Assembly: GCA_942493055.1 (NCBI GenBank)
Contig: OW818680.1
Span: forward strand, 4,092,001 to 4,156,000
Length of the DNA: 64,000 nt
Direction of reading: 5' to 3'
From: CAIZQW01 sp942493055
GTDB taxonomy: Bacteria; Verrucomicrobiota; Kiritimatiellia; RFP12; UBA1067
Shown here: one piece after another, positions 8,454 through 16,835 of the stretch
Layout: every line of letters begins with the position of its first letter
How positions within the stretch are numbered: the first letter of the stretch is position 1
The notes under the pieces: generated by a model
What the model saw: only the letters and a program-made list of their open reading frames with translations
Told to the model about the DNA's origin: nothing
The model's database searches: none
Translations under genes and position numbers: made by a program

Positions 8454-9773
8454 CTAAAGGTTTTGAATGGTGGCGGTCATATAGGCGAGGTGGCGAGCGG
8501 TCATTCCTGGGTAGACGCCGATCCAGAGGCTCTGGTTCATAATGGTGTCGGTGTTGAGCAAGGGGGAGGCGATACGATAATCGGTGCCTTCGCACAGGGA
8601 TTCAAAACAGGGATGGCGCGTGAGGTTGCCGGCAAAGAGATTTCGGGTCTGAATCTTGTTCTTTTCCAGATGCTCGGCGAACTGGTTGCGGGTGACGGGG
8701 GCATCGGGGGTCAGGGTCATCAGAAAGCCGAACCAGGAGGGCTCGGCGCCTGGCAGTGGCTGCTGCACGCGAAGCCAGGGGATATTCTTGACGCCCTCAT
8801 GCAGGCTGGCGTAATTTTCCTTGCGCTTTTGGACAAAGGCGGGGAATTTCTCAAGCTGGGCGCAGCCGATGGCGGCTTGCAGGTCTGTGGCTTTCAGGTT
8901 GTAGCCGAAATGGCTGTAGACATACTTATGGTCGTAGCCGAAGGGGAGCGTCCCGAACTGGCCTGTGAAGCGGCAGCCGCAGGTATTGTCCTTGCCGCTG
9001 TCGCACCAGCAGTCACGTCCCCAGTCGCGCAGGGAGAGCATGATCTTGTTCAGCAGGGGGTTGTCTGTATAAACCGCGCCGCCTTCGCCCATGGTGATGT
9101 GGTGCGGGGGGTAGAAGCTGGAGGTCCCGATATCGCCGAAGGTGCCGGTCAATTGGCCGGCGATGCGCGAACCCAGCGCATCGCAGTTGTCCTCGACGAG
9201 CCAGAGATTATGCCGGGTGCAAAAGGCCTTCACGGCTTGAACATCAAAAGGGTTGCCCAATGTGTGAGCAATCATCACGGCCTTTGTCTTGGGGGAGATG
9301 GCCTGTTCGAGTTGGCTCACAGCGATATTGGCCGTGTCGAGTTCAACGTCCACAAAGACCGGCACGGCGCCGTACTGGATGATCGGGGCGACGGTAGTCG
9401 GAAAGCCGCAGGCGATGGTGATGACTTCATCCCCGCGTTTAATCTGGCGCTCCTTGAGCAGGGGGGAGGTCAGGGCCATGAAGGCCAGCAGGTTAGCTGA
9501 CGAGCCTGAGTTGACGAGCAGGGAGAAGCGCACGCCCAGATAATCGGAAAGCTGTTTTTCGAAGGCGCGGGAATAGTCCCCGTAGGTCAGCCAGAAGTCG
9601 AGCGAGGCCTCCACCAGGTTCGTCATCTCAGCCGCATCGAAAACGCGGCCCGCGTAATTCACGCGGGTCTCGCCTTCCACGAAAGGCTTGTGCTGCTGCG
9701 GGGCATGGACGAGCTGATAATACTCCGCCACCTTGTTCAGAATTTCAGTTTTGAGTGTTTCTTTAGTGCTCAT
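8454..9773 (-). CDS. rfbH: CDP-4-keto-6-deoxyglucose-3-dehydrase (RfbH / DdhC / E1)
   Basis: 439 residues from ATG at 9773. This enzyme removes the C3 hydroxyl of CDP-4-keto-6-deoxyglucose using PMP and a [2Fe-2S] cluster. Both hallmarks are visible. The PLP lysine is replaced by H224 (YPPHHITMGEGG). The cluster cysteines C197, C255, C257 and C265 give C-x57-C-x-C-x7-C, the exact spacing known for E1. A longer frame to 9812 would add 13 residues encoded by the mobile repeat and is unlikely to be real. The start codon directly abuts the terminal repeat of the GxxExxY cassette and lacks a clear Shine-Dalgarno. The reductase partner DdhD is not in this window. Confidence 0.95.
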   Translation of the reverse strand: MSTKETLKTEILNKVAEYYQLVHAPQQHKPFVEGETRVNYAGRVFDAAEMTNLVEASLDFWLTYGDYSRAFEKQLSDYLGVRFSLLVNSGSSANLLAFMALTSPLLKERQIKRGDEVITIACGFPTTVAPIIQYGAVPVFVDVELDTANIAVSQLEQAISPKTKAVMIAHTLGNPFDVQAVKAFCTRHNLWLVEDNCDALGSRIAGQLTGTFGDIGTSSFYPPHHITMGEGGAVYTDNPLLNKIMLSLRDWGRDCWCDSGKDNTCGCRFTGQFGTLPFGYDHKYVYSHFGYNLKATDLQAAIGCAQLEKFPAFVQKRKENYASLHEGVKNIPWLRVQQPLPGAEPSWFGFLMTLTPDAPVTRNQFAEHLEKNKIQTRNLFAGNLTRHPCFESLCEGTDYRIASPLLNTDTIMNQSLWIGVYPGMTARHLAYMTATIQNL

Positions 9774-10203
9774 TTTTAGCATCCGAATAACGCGAACCAC
9801 ACGAATGTTCAATGGGAATTTCTGTATTGAGAATACGCGTAATGGCTACTTTGGGATAGGAAGAAAAATTGACAAGCAATCCCAACTCATAGCCTGTTGC
9901 CTGAAGATAATTGATCACTTGGGCTCTATGTTCTTCCGTAAGGTTTTTAGATGCTTTCAGCTCAACGATAATTTTTCCATGACAAATAAAATCTGGAATA
10001 TATTTTTGTTTTAACGGGTCTCCTTTGTAAGAAAGAGCTAGACCTTTTTGTGCTTCGAAAGGGATACTTCTCAGCACAAATTCTTTCTCTAAGCACTCTT
10101 GGTAGACAGCCTCAAGGAAGCCATTACCCATAATATTGTGCACTTCAAAGATTGCGCCTTGAATGGAATAGCACTCATCTTTAAAGAGAATTTTTTCGTT
10201 CAT
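9763..10203 (-). CDS. GxxExxY protein (PD-(D/E)XK nuclease-like)
   Basis: 146 residues. The family signature GNGFLEAVYQE is at about 26-36. The nuclease-like core is visible as IPDFICHGKIIVELKASK (D near 85, then E-x-K), followed by HRAQVINYLQATG and LLVNF. Function is unknown in the family; a nuclease role is only suggested by fold. The gene has a good RBS (GGAG five bases before ATG). Its last 14 codons lie in the terminal inverted repeat, and its stop lies 10 bp inside rfbH. It is unrelated to sugar metabolism and is the only gene of the 472-bp cassette. Confidence 0.88.
   Translation of the reverse strand: MNEKILFKDECYSIQGAIFEVHNIMGNGFLEAVYQECLEKEFVLRSIPFEAQKGLALSYKGDPLKQKYIPDFICHGKIIVELKASKNLTEEHRAQVINYLQATGYELGLLVNFSSYPKVAITRILNTEIPIEHSCGSRYSDAKNEH
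9774..9806. repeat. Left terminal inverted repeat
   Basis: Plus strand begins TTTTAGCATCCGAATAAC and ends ACGAACC-ACACGAAT-like. It matches the reverse complement of 10213-10245 at 32 of 33 bases (C versus T in the GCG/GTG triplet). Confidence 0.85.
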
Positions 10204-10212
10204 TTTTCTCCT

Positions 10213-10245
10213 ATTCGTGTGGTTCGTGTTATTCGGATGCTAAAA
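10213..10245. repeat. Right terminal inverted repeat
   Basis: Plus strand begins ATTCGTGTGGTTCGTG and ends GGATGCTAAAA. Its minus-strand reading encodes the C-terminal FLASE-stop of RfbG. Confidence 0.85.
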
Positions 10246-11305
10246 AAGAGTACGCTTCGATATCTGACAAACACAACTGTTGAGGACTGATGTGTTCCAT
10301 CTGCCGATACCAGGAGACCGTGCGCTGGATCATGGTTTCGAAATTCCACGTGGGGGACCACTCCAGCTCTTTTTTCGCCTTGTTGATCTTGAGGCGCAAA
10401 ATACCGGCTTCATGCGGATGGTTTGCGTCGCTCACATCGGTCCAGCTTCCGCTGCCCCACGCGTTGAGAAAGAGATCTGCAAGTTCGCGGACCGTGCGTT
10501 CGCTCTCGAACTCAGGCCCGAAGTTCCAGCCTTCACACCATGTTGCAGCGGGCGAGGCGAGCATCTTCTCGGCCAGCGCGAGATAGCCGGACAAGGGTTC
10601 CAGCACATGCTGCCAGGGGCGAATCGCATGTGGATTCCGGATGTTCATCCGCGTTCCGTTCAGCATGGCTTTCACGAGGTCGACAACAATTCGGTCTTCC
10701 GCGAAATCGCCGCCGCCGAGCACGTTGCCAGCACGTGCGGAGGCGAGTTGGACGCCATGAGCGGAGAGTTTTTCAGGATGAAAGAAGGCGCGGCGATAGG
10801 AGGCGATCAGGATTTCAGCAGCGCCCTTGCTGGCGCTGTAGGGGTCGTAGCCGCCCATGGGTTCCTCCTCTGAATAGCCCGCTTCCCGTTCGCGGTTTTC
10901 ATAGCATTTGTCAGTCGTGATGCAGATGACCGCGCACGGCCTTTCAGACGCCCGGACAGCATCCAGGACACTGGCGGTTCCCAGGACATTGACATCAAAG
11001 GTCTCGAAGGGTTCTTTATAGCTATAGCGGACCAGGGGTTGGGCCGCGAGATGGAAAATGACATCAGGCTGACACGCGGCGACGGCGCGTTTCATCTGCT
11101 CGCGGTCACGGATATCTGCAAGCCATTCATCCTTGAGTACACCTTTGATGTTGGACAGTTCATAGTTGGACGGCTGTGTGGGCGGCGGCAATGCATAGCC
11201 ATAGACTTTCGCCCCAAGCGCATGGAGCCAGAGCGCCAGCCAGCTTCCCTTGAAGCCCGTATGCCCGGTGATGAATATGCGACGACCTTTTAAGTGCGTG
11301 TACAT
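10229..11305 (-). CDS. rfbG: CDP-glucose 4,6-dehydratase
   Basis: 358 residues. Extended SDR with NAD motif GHTGFKG (14-20), ITTDK (129-133) and catalytic Y156-x3-K160 in YSASK. The GFKGSWLA N-terminus and DKCYENRE are typical of RfbG rather than dTDP-glucose dehydratases. It converts CDP-glucose to CDP-4-keto-6-deoxyglucose, the RfbH substrate. The final residues FLASE and the stop come from the terminal repeat of the adjoining cassette, so the native C-terminus was probably altered by its insertion. A 166-bp repeat-filled gap separates it from rfbF. Confidence 0.95.
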   Translation of the reverse strand: MYTHLKGRRIFITGHTGFKGSWLALWLHALGAKVYGYALPPPTQPSNYELSNIKGVLKDEWLADIRDREQMKRAVAACQPDVIFHLAAQPLVRYSYKEPFETFDVNVLGTASVLDAVRASERPCAVICITTDKCYENREREAGYSEEEPMGGYDPYSASKGAAEILIASYRRAFFHPEKLSAHGVQLASARAGNVLGGGDFAEDRIVVDLVKAMLNGTRMNIRNPHAIRPWQHVLEPLSGYLALAEKMLASPAATWCEGWNFGPEFESERTVRELADLFLNAWGSGSWTDVSDANHPHEAGILRLKINKAKKELEWSPTWNFETMIQRTVSWYRQMEHISPQQLCLSDIEAYSFLASE

Positions 11306-11321
11306 GGCGGATAAATTTCTT

Positions 11322-11470
11322 AGAATAATGGAATAATGGAATGGTGGAATGATGGAATGATGGGGAGAGGAGCAGTTGGCAGTACCAGTGTGAAGTTGGC
11401 AGTGCCTAGTTTCAAGTTTCCAGTTTCAATAATCCAGTATTCCAACATTCCAATATTCCAGTGCTCCATT
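11322..11470. repeat. Intergenic GGAAT-type inverted repeat cluster
   Basis: The left part repeats GGAATNNTGGAAT five times and the right part repeats ATTCCANNATTCC four times, so the ends can pair. Between them are AGTTGGCAGT and TTTCAAGTTTCCAG copies. The same words recur at 33521-33735, 45640-45680 and 51486-51530. No gene is present between rfbG and rfbF apart from this. Confidence 0.65.
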
Positions 11471-11471
11471 C

Positions 11472-12248
11472 TTACTCCTTCCAGACCTTCCAGGGGGCGG
11501 AGCCTTTTTCCCAGTGGGCTTCGAGGCTGACTTTATCGCGGAGTGTGTCCATGGCGGCCCAGAAGCCTCGGTGTTCATAAGCGGAGAGTTGGTGTTCCTT
11601 GACGATTCTGGGCAGTGTCTGCGCTTCCCAGTTCGTGAGATCATCCTCGACGTAATCAATGGCCTTGGGGTTCACGACAAAGAAGCCGCCGTTGATCCAG
11701 GCGCCATCGCCCAGCGGCTTCTCCTGGAAGGCGGTGACCACGCCGGTGTCGTTCATCTCTACCGCGCCGTAGCGTCCGGGGGGTTGCACAGCGGTGAGGG
11801 TCACGAGCTTCTTATTTTTTTTGTGGAAGGCGGTCAGTTTCTTGATGTCGATATCCGCGACACCGTCCCCGTATGTGAAGTGGAAGGGTTCGTCATCCAA
11901 ATATTCGGCGACCCGTTTCAGGCGTCCTCCGGTGAGCGAATTCATGCCGGTATCCACGAGGGTCACGCGCCAATCTTCGCTGTGTTGGCGGTGGACGATC
12001 ATCTTGCCTTTTCGCATGTCGAAGGTGACATCAGAGGTATAGAGTGAATAATTCTTGAAGAAGTCCTTGATGATCGAACCCTTGTAGCCGAGGCAGATGA
12101 TGAAATCGTTCACGCCGTGTGAATGATAGATTTTCATGATATGCCAGAGAATGGGGAAGCCCCCGATCTCGATCATGGGCTTCGGTTTCAGATGGGATTC
12201 CTCGGAGATGCGTGTCCCCATGCCGCCTGCTAAAATAACCGCCTTCAT
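11472..12248 (-). CDS. rfbF: Glucose-1-phosphate cytidylyltransferase
   Basis: 258 residues, the usual family length. The nucleotidyltransferase signature LAGGMGTRISEE starts at 6, with KPKPMIEIGG at about 22-31 and YGDGVADID near 130 for metal and sugar-nucleotide binding. It makes CDP-glucose from CTP and glucose-1-phosphate, the first step of the CDP-dideoxyhexose route continued by rfbG and rfbH. Its start overlaps the stop of the YfhO-like gene by 4 bp (ATGA), so they are translated from one transcript. Confidence 0.96.
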   Translation of the reverse strand: MKAVILAGGMGTRISEESHLKPKPMIEIGGFPILWHIMKIYHSHGVNDFIICLGYKGSIIKDFFKNYSLYTSDVTFDMRKGKMIVHRQHSEDWRVTLVDTGMNSLTGGRLKRVAEYLDDEPFHFTYGDGVADIDIKKLTAFHKKNKKLVTLTAVQPPGRYGAVEMNDTGVVTAFQEKPLGDGAWINGGFFVVNPKAIDYVEDDLTNWEAQTLPRIVKEHQLSAYEHRGFWAAMDTLRDKVSLEAHWEKGSAPWKVWKE

Positions 12249-14578
12249 AATGGACGCTCCTTTGACATGTAATAAAAGTACCAGATTAATGAGACGAGGG
12301 AAAGAAAACCCATCACAGAAAGGGTGATGCCCAAGCGTACGGTCCAGGGCTGATAGCGGAAGGTGACGGTCTGTTTTCCAGGGGGGACGAGTACGCCGCG
12401 GTGCATCAGGTTGACGCGCATGAGCGGCGTTCCCACGCCATTAATCGTTGCCTTCCAGCCAGGATAATAGGTGTCTGCAAGGACGAGGAGCCCGCCTTGG
12501 CTGGACTGGGCTTGGATGATGACGTGGGTTGCGCGGTCCAGGGTAATCGTTGCAGAGCGGTTCGTCTGGGATGTTCCCGGATTTGTTGTCGCCCAAGCCA
12601 GGAGTGTTTTTTTTGCTGTGTCAAAATCCTGTTCGGAGTGTATGAGGGTTGTGAGTCGGGGATCCAACGAGTCCTCCAGCGTCTTTTTCTTAATCTCCTG
12701 AAGCGTATCGACCCGCAGGATTTGTTGGGCAAAGCGTGCCCGCGGCAAGGGATTCTGCACTTGATAGAGATGTGACATGGGGGCGGTCTCTCCCGTGTAG
12801 GCGAGAAGCGGGCTTTCAAGGGGGCTTTGGGAGATCAGCCAGCGGACCGAGAGCGCCTGCAGCCAGTGGTAATAGGCTTGGGGTGCGCGCTGCGCCCGGA
12901 GTTCCTGGAGAAGGCCGTAGCGATTATGGTCGCCGATGAGATCAACGACCCAGCGCGGCGAAATGCCTGCGTAAGCATTTAAGGAGGGGATGCCATGCAG
13001 CAGGTTCGAGTTGGGTTGAAGCAGGTCGCGATGGAGGTAATACGCTGTTAAATCGCCAGACCATCCCTGTGCAGCAGTAAAGGATTGTACATGATGCTGG
13101 CCTGCATCCGGTGAATAGACGCGTCCAGGGGTCGGGTCCTTGCGAAGGATGCGGGCTGACGGAGGCGCTTTAAGCCAGGTCTGGGCCTCGACCATCGGGT
13201 TCTGGCGCTGATTATGATACACCAAGTCAAAGAGGGTCACGCCGACAAACAATAAGCCGATAAACAATTGGTTCCGCATCGCAGCATGCGGGGGGATGAA
13301 GCGGGTGAAATAAGTTTGAAGCCAGGTGAGGCCGAGGCCGCCCAGGAGTGTGACAGCCAGCACGGTGACGAAAAGGAAGCGCGTGGGAAACCTAAAAGAG
13401 GAGAAGCCGGGCAACCCATAAAAGGCAAGCTCGTAAAGGGGTGTCAAAGGTCCCAAGACCATGCAGAAGGAGAAGAGGCAGACAAAGCTCCAAAAGAGCA
13501 GCGGCCCCGTTTTTATTCTCGGGGTGTTGCACGCGTGCGTCTTCAGCGCTCTTATGCTGGCGAGACGCGCGAGGCCCGCCCCCATCGCGAGCAAGGCGAG
13601 CAAGAGGGTGAACATGCCTGCATAGCCATAGACTTCCCAGAAAAGTGCGTTTTTCTGGAAGGTGAAATTGAGACAGGAGATGTCGCCAAAATAATAGGGG
13701 GAGAAAAATGTTAGCACGCAACGCCAAGGATAGGGCAGGGCTGTTGCGGCTTCAAGGGTGATGCCTCCTGCCCGGTCTGACACGGAGCTCAGTTCCCAAA
13801 GCGGCAGCAGCATGATCATGCCCATGAGCGCTCCGAGCACGACGCCGCCTCCGGAGCCCAAGACAAGGGTGGAAACGGGGCGCAGATACGTTTGAGCTGA
13901 ACGGCCCCAGGCCAGCCACGTGACGCGCCACAGGATAAGCAAGCCATAGAAGAGCGAGCAGATGTAGACGGTCTGGGGGAAGCCCGCGAGTATTTGCATG
14001 CCGAAAAAGAGGCCGAACAGCATGAGCCATACGAGCATGCGGGCGGTGGACCTGAGGCGCGCATCCTGCTCACAGTCCCCCTGGTTCGCCACGGCCTTTT
14101 CAAGGCAATAGAGGGCAAACGGGAAAAAGGCAGCCGTGCCGATGATGCCCAGATGTCGCATTTGGCAGACAAAAAAACCTGACCAGGCAAACGAGAAACC
14201 TGAGAGAAACGCGCCGGCACGGGAGGCCCCGAGATGGCGCGCCAGCAGGTAGGTTCCTGTTGCGGTTATCAGCAGGAGGCATCCATAGAGAAGGCCTAAG
14301 GCGAGCGCCGGGGGGAAGAGGGTAAAGAGGAGCATGGAGAGGGGGTCTACGGTAAACGGTGCCCCGGTCATGATATTCGATGTCCAGAACGGAAGTTCTC
14401 CTGAACGGATGAGGTTCCCGGCCTCGACACGTATGGGGAATTCAGCGTCAGCCAGATCAGAAACAAAGACATCAGAGGGTATGGGGATCTCTTTTCCCAG
14501 AATAAGACCCTGGTACGGTGCGAGCACAGCGACACACAACGCGACCATGGCACATAGACCTTTAATCCGTTCGTTCAT
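12245..14578 (-). CDS. YfhO-family polytopic membrane protein
   Basis: 777 residues. About a dozen hydrophobic segments fill residues 8-410 and 450-500, and one last segment lies near 750-772. A soluble domain between carries the YfhO-like end GLLVLADTYYPGWKATING. YfhO-type proteins have a GT-C-like fold and are linked to glycosylation of surface polymers; the donor is unknown. SGELPFWTSNIMTGAP (about 58-73) matches the periplasmic loop conserved in the family. A second YfhO-like gene lies at 52036. The gene overlaps rfbF by 4 bp and follows the GT-C-like gene by 21 bp, making a likely operon from 16699 down to 8454. Confidence 0.82.
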   Translation of the reverse strand: MNERIKGLCAMVALCVAVLAPYQGLILGKEIPIPSDVFVSDLADAEFPIRVEAGNLIRSGELPFWTSNIMTGAPFTVDPLSMLLFTLFPPALALGLLYGCLLLITATGTYLLARHLGASRAGAFLSGFSFAWSGFFVCQMRHLGIIGTAAFFPFALYCLEKAVANQGDCEQDARLRSTARMLVWLMLFGLFFGMQILAGFPQTVYICSLFYGLLILWRVTWLAWGRSAQTYLRPVSTLVLGSGGGVVLGALMGMIMLLPLWELSSVSDRAGGITLEAATALPYPWRCVLTFFSPYYFGDISCLNFTFQKNALFWEVYGYAGMFTLLLALLAMGAGLARLASIRALKTHACNTPRIKTGPLLFWSFVCLFSFCMVLGPLTPLYELAFYGLPGFSSFRFPTRFLFVTVLAVTLLGGLGLTWLQTYFTRFIPPHAAMRNQLFIGLLFVGVTLFDLVYHNQRQNPMVEAQTWLKAPPSARILRKDPTPGRVYSPDAGQHHVQSFTAAQGWSGDLTAYYLHRDLLQPNSNLLHGIPSLNAYAGISPRWVVDLIGDHNRYGLLQELRAQRAPQAYYHWLQALSVRWLISQSPLESPLLAYTGETAPMSHLYQVQNPLPRARFAQQILRVDTLQEIKKKTLEDSLDPRLTTLIHSEQDFDTAKKTLLAWATTNPGTSQTNRSATITLDRATHVIIQAQSSQGGLLVLADTYYPGWKATINGVGTPLMRVNLMHRGVLVPPGKQTVTFRYQPWTVRLGITLSVMGFLSLVSLIWYFYYMSKERPL

Positions 14579-14599
14579 AGTACAAAGTCACTTGGTTCA

Positions 14600-16699
14600 C
14601 TAGACGTCTGCTGACCGGGTTGGGGGTTCTGGCTGGTAGAACCAGAACGCAAAGGAAGCATGATCGCCATAGAGTGTGATCCGTGGCCGGGGCTGCGTGA
14701 TCGCCTCGGCGGGAATGATGAAGCTGATCTCGGAGAAGACGTCCTTCTCCTCCTGAATAAGGATCTCGTGGTAGCCAGCCTCCTTCTCGTCGACATGGAT
14801 GCGCAGTTTAAGCGGCGAGTTGAAACTGAAGCTATAGCCCCCTTGGCTGCCACCGTTACGCAGGCGGAGCGCGACGGTGCTTGTGGTCCGTAAGAGGACG
14901 CGCAGGGGCTGCCCGGGGGTGGCACGTATCGTCATGCTCTCGCTTCCGATAATGGCGCGTCCGACCTCTACAATGACGTTGGTCCCGACGTTCCCGGTCA
15001 GCAGCATGGGATGATAGTGGGCTCTATAAAAGCGGCTGAATTCGGAATAGGCGCAGCGTTTCTCGTCTTCGAGGTACCCGATATCCAGGCGGTCGACCTC
15101 TTTCCAGCCTTGCAGGGTTTTCTGGGAGGCAACTTCGAGCGGCTGGATGCTGCGCTCGAGCGTGGTCCAGTCGGCCTTTGCGGTGAAGAGGGAGTCAAGC
15201 GTGATCGGAATTTTCGTGGTATAGAAGACATTGGTTCTGGACGTGACCCACGAAGCGATGACCGGATCGAGCAGCCAGTAGTCGAACTGGCACTCCTTCT
15301 GATGCTTGATTTTTTCGAAATTGACGGCAACCTCTGTCTCGGGGACGAGGAAGTCCGGGGAGTAGATGCCGCAGAGATGCATCAAGCGGCGTCCAGGGAT
15401 CGCGTAGGCTGGTGCGAGCAAGGTCCCCACGCTCGCCTTTTTGGGCAGCAGGGTGTCCAAGGTCTTCAGGGCTTCATACTCCTGGTTGGAGATCTGGCTG
15501 TTATAATCAAAGCAGCTGAGCATCCAGAAGGCGGTCATGCTCTGATACCCGAGGAGCGCCCATACGGGGAGGGATTTGAAGCGTGAGGCGACATGGATAT
15601 GCCGCGTGAGCCAGGTGGCCCCCTCTGCGGAATAAATGAGCCAGACTGGGAAGACCCATGCCAGGTAACGGTCGACATTCGTGTTCTGCCAGCCACTGGT
15701 GGCGACGGCCCCCAAGGCGGCCAGCAGAGCGACAATCCACCAGAGCTCCTTCCACGCTAACGGCTTCAGCCACGGGCGGCGCAAGATGCCGGTCCAGGCA
15801 AAGAGGGCACCGAAGAGCGGCAAGAAGAAAAATTCGCGGGGTGGGGCCTCGGGGGATCCCAGAAAGAATTCGCGCAGCATCCGGACCGCATCTTTTGCGC
15901 TCAGGAAAACGGCCGGGAGCAGGTCGTATTGCTTGAAGTAGCCTTTATAAACGATCGAATGGAACTGGGCCCCGCCGGTGAGCCAGATATTAAAGAGCGG
16001 GACGCCTATGGCTGAAAGCGTTCCGGCGGCAGCGATCGCCCACTCGGTCTTAGACGCGGCTTGGCGCCAGAAGAGGCGGCGCGCCAGGAGCATGATTGGG
16101 AACAAGACCGCCAGTACGCTGCCTTCAGGTCTGCACCAGGGGGCCAGCACCAGCAAACAGGCGAATGTCTTTGTGCGTCCGGTCAGCAGGGCTGCAAAGA
16201 GTCCGGCGCTTACGGCCATGAAGAGTCCTGTGTCGGTCTGGCCGAGTGCGCCGATGGTGGCATGTCCGTTGAGTGCCAGGAGCAGGCACGCGACTCCGCG
16301 CGAAAGGGGGGTCTGGCAAAGGCGGGTGGCAATCAGCGCCCAGGAGAGGATAAAAAGAAGATAGAAGGCGGCGTTCAGCGCGAACCCGGCTGTGATCAGA
16401 TCGTCTCCGGTGGCGCCGAGAACGTAGGGGATGGCCAAGAGGAAGGGGTAGAGGTGAGAGGTGGTTCCGGTTGAGGGCTTGTCGCCGGGGGAGAAGATAA
16501 AAGGCTGTCCCTCAGCGATTTGCCGTGCGGCTTGACAATAGAGGATGGTGTCGGGCTGGGGCATGGCGACATGATTGGTGGGGGCGGCCATGGCGCCGAC
16601 AAAGTAATAAGCCCCGATTTGGACCAGGCCGCAAAAAATCATCAGCTTGATCAATTGGGGGACAGGTAAAAGGAAAAAGGTATTCATGTTTACTTTCAT
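14600..16699 (-). CDS. Polytopic membrane protein, probable GT-C glycosyltransferase
   Basis: 699 residues. One hydrophobic segment lies near 16-38 and roughly ten more between 85 and 420; a soluble region of about 270 residues follows. An acidic loop after the first segment (MPQPDTILYCQAARQIAEGQ) is where GT-C enzymes place their catalytic aspartate. The C-terminal part reads like a beta-sandwich (SMTIRATPGQPLRVLLRT). I do not recognise a named family. First gene of the minus-strand operon; ATG at 16687 is a possible alternative start. A sigma-54-like site ends 15 bp upstream. Confidence 0.7.
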   Translation of the reverse strand: MKVNMNTFFLLPVPQLIKLMIFCGLVQIGAYYFVGAMAAPTNHVAMPQPDTILYCQAARQIAEGQPFIFSPGDKPSTGTTSHLYPFLLAIPYVLGATGDDLITAGFALNAAFYLLFILSWALIATRLCQTPLSRGVACLLLALNGHATIGALGQTDTGLFMAVSAGLFAALLTGRTKTFACLLVLAPWCRPEGSVLAVLFPIMLLARRLFWRQAASKTEWAIAAAGTLSAIGVPLFNIWLTGGAQFHSIVYKGYFKQYDLLPAVFLSAKDAVRMLREFFLGSPEAPPREFFFLPLFGALFAWTGILRRPWLKPLAWKELWWIVALLAALGAVATSGWQNTNVDRYLAWVFPVWLIYSAEGATWLTRHIHVASRFKSLPVWALLGYQSMTAFWMLSCFDYNSQISNQEYEALKTLDTLLPKKASVGTLLAPAYAIPGRRLMHLCGIYSPDFLVPETEVAVNFEKIKHQKECQFDYWLLDPVIASWVTSRTNVFYTTKIPITLDSLFTAKADWTTLERSIQPLEVASQKTLQGWKEVDRLDIGYLEDEKRCAYSEFSRFYRAHYHPMLLTGNVGTNVIVEVGRAIIGSESMTIRATPGQPLRVLLRTTSTVALRLRNGGSQGGYSFSFNSPLKLRIHVDEKEAGYHEILIQEEKDVFSEISFIIPAEAITQPRPRITLYGDHASFAFWFYQPEPPTRSADV

Positions 16700-16713
16700 G
16701 AAGGAATAAATAT

Positions 16714-16729
16714 AGCAGAAGATGTGCCG
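16714..16729 (-). promoter_or_regulatory. Possible sigma-54 promoter for the 16.7-8.5 kb sugar operon
   Basis: The minus strand reads CGGCACATCTTCTGCT with GG and GC 10 bases apart. The first base of the -24 box is C, not T. The predicted start is about 5 bases before the ATG at 16699, so either the transcript is nearly leaderless or the ATG at 16687 is used. Confidence 0.45.
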
Positions 16730-16807
16730 AAACGGAATAAGACTTTAATTTTAAAGTTCAAAAAAACACGTTGCAAAAAAAGAGGGTATGAGATATATTT
16801 TAGATTT

Positions 16808-16823
16808 TGGCATTATTACTGCT
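16808..16823 (+). promoter_or_regulatory. Sigma-54 promoter of the Ser/Thr kinase gene
   Basis: TGGCATTATTACTGCT has GG and GC 10 bases apart. The predicted transcription start falls at about 16834, two bases before the GTG start codon at 16836. The overlapping TATAAT at 16823-16828 is an alternative sigma-70 -10 box, with TTGCAA-like words further upstream. Confidence 0.55.
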
Positions 16824-16835
16824 ATAATTTAAATT

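Larger units (their letters stand above)
9774..10245. mobile_element. GxxExxY cassette bounded by 33-bp terminal inverted repeats
   Basis: A 472-bp unit interrupts the rfbG-rfbH junction. Its ends are inverted copies (9774-9806 and 10213-10245) that differ at one base. Between them lies only the GxxExxY gene. The right end supplies the last codons and TAA stop of rfbG; the left end finishes against the ATG of rfbH. I see no target-site duplication and no transposase. Mobility is inferred from structure; it would have to be non-autonomous or use host functions. Confidence 0.65.

Noticed and set aside
9774..9812. N-terminal extension of RfbH to ATG at 9812
   Set aside because: The added 13 residues are encoded by the mobile terminal repeat; ATG at 9773 matches the family N-terminus.
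11322..11470. Possible CRISPR-like array
   Set aside because: Units are 8-13 bp, degenerate and partly inverted, without uniform spacers or cas genes.
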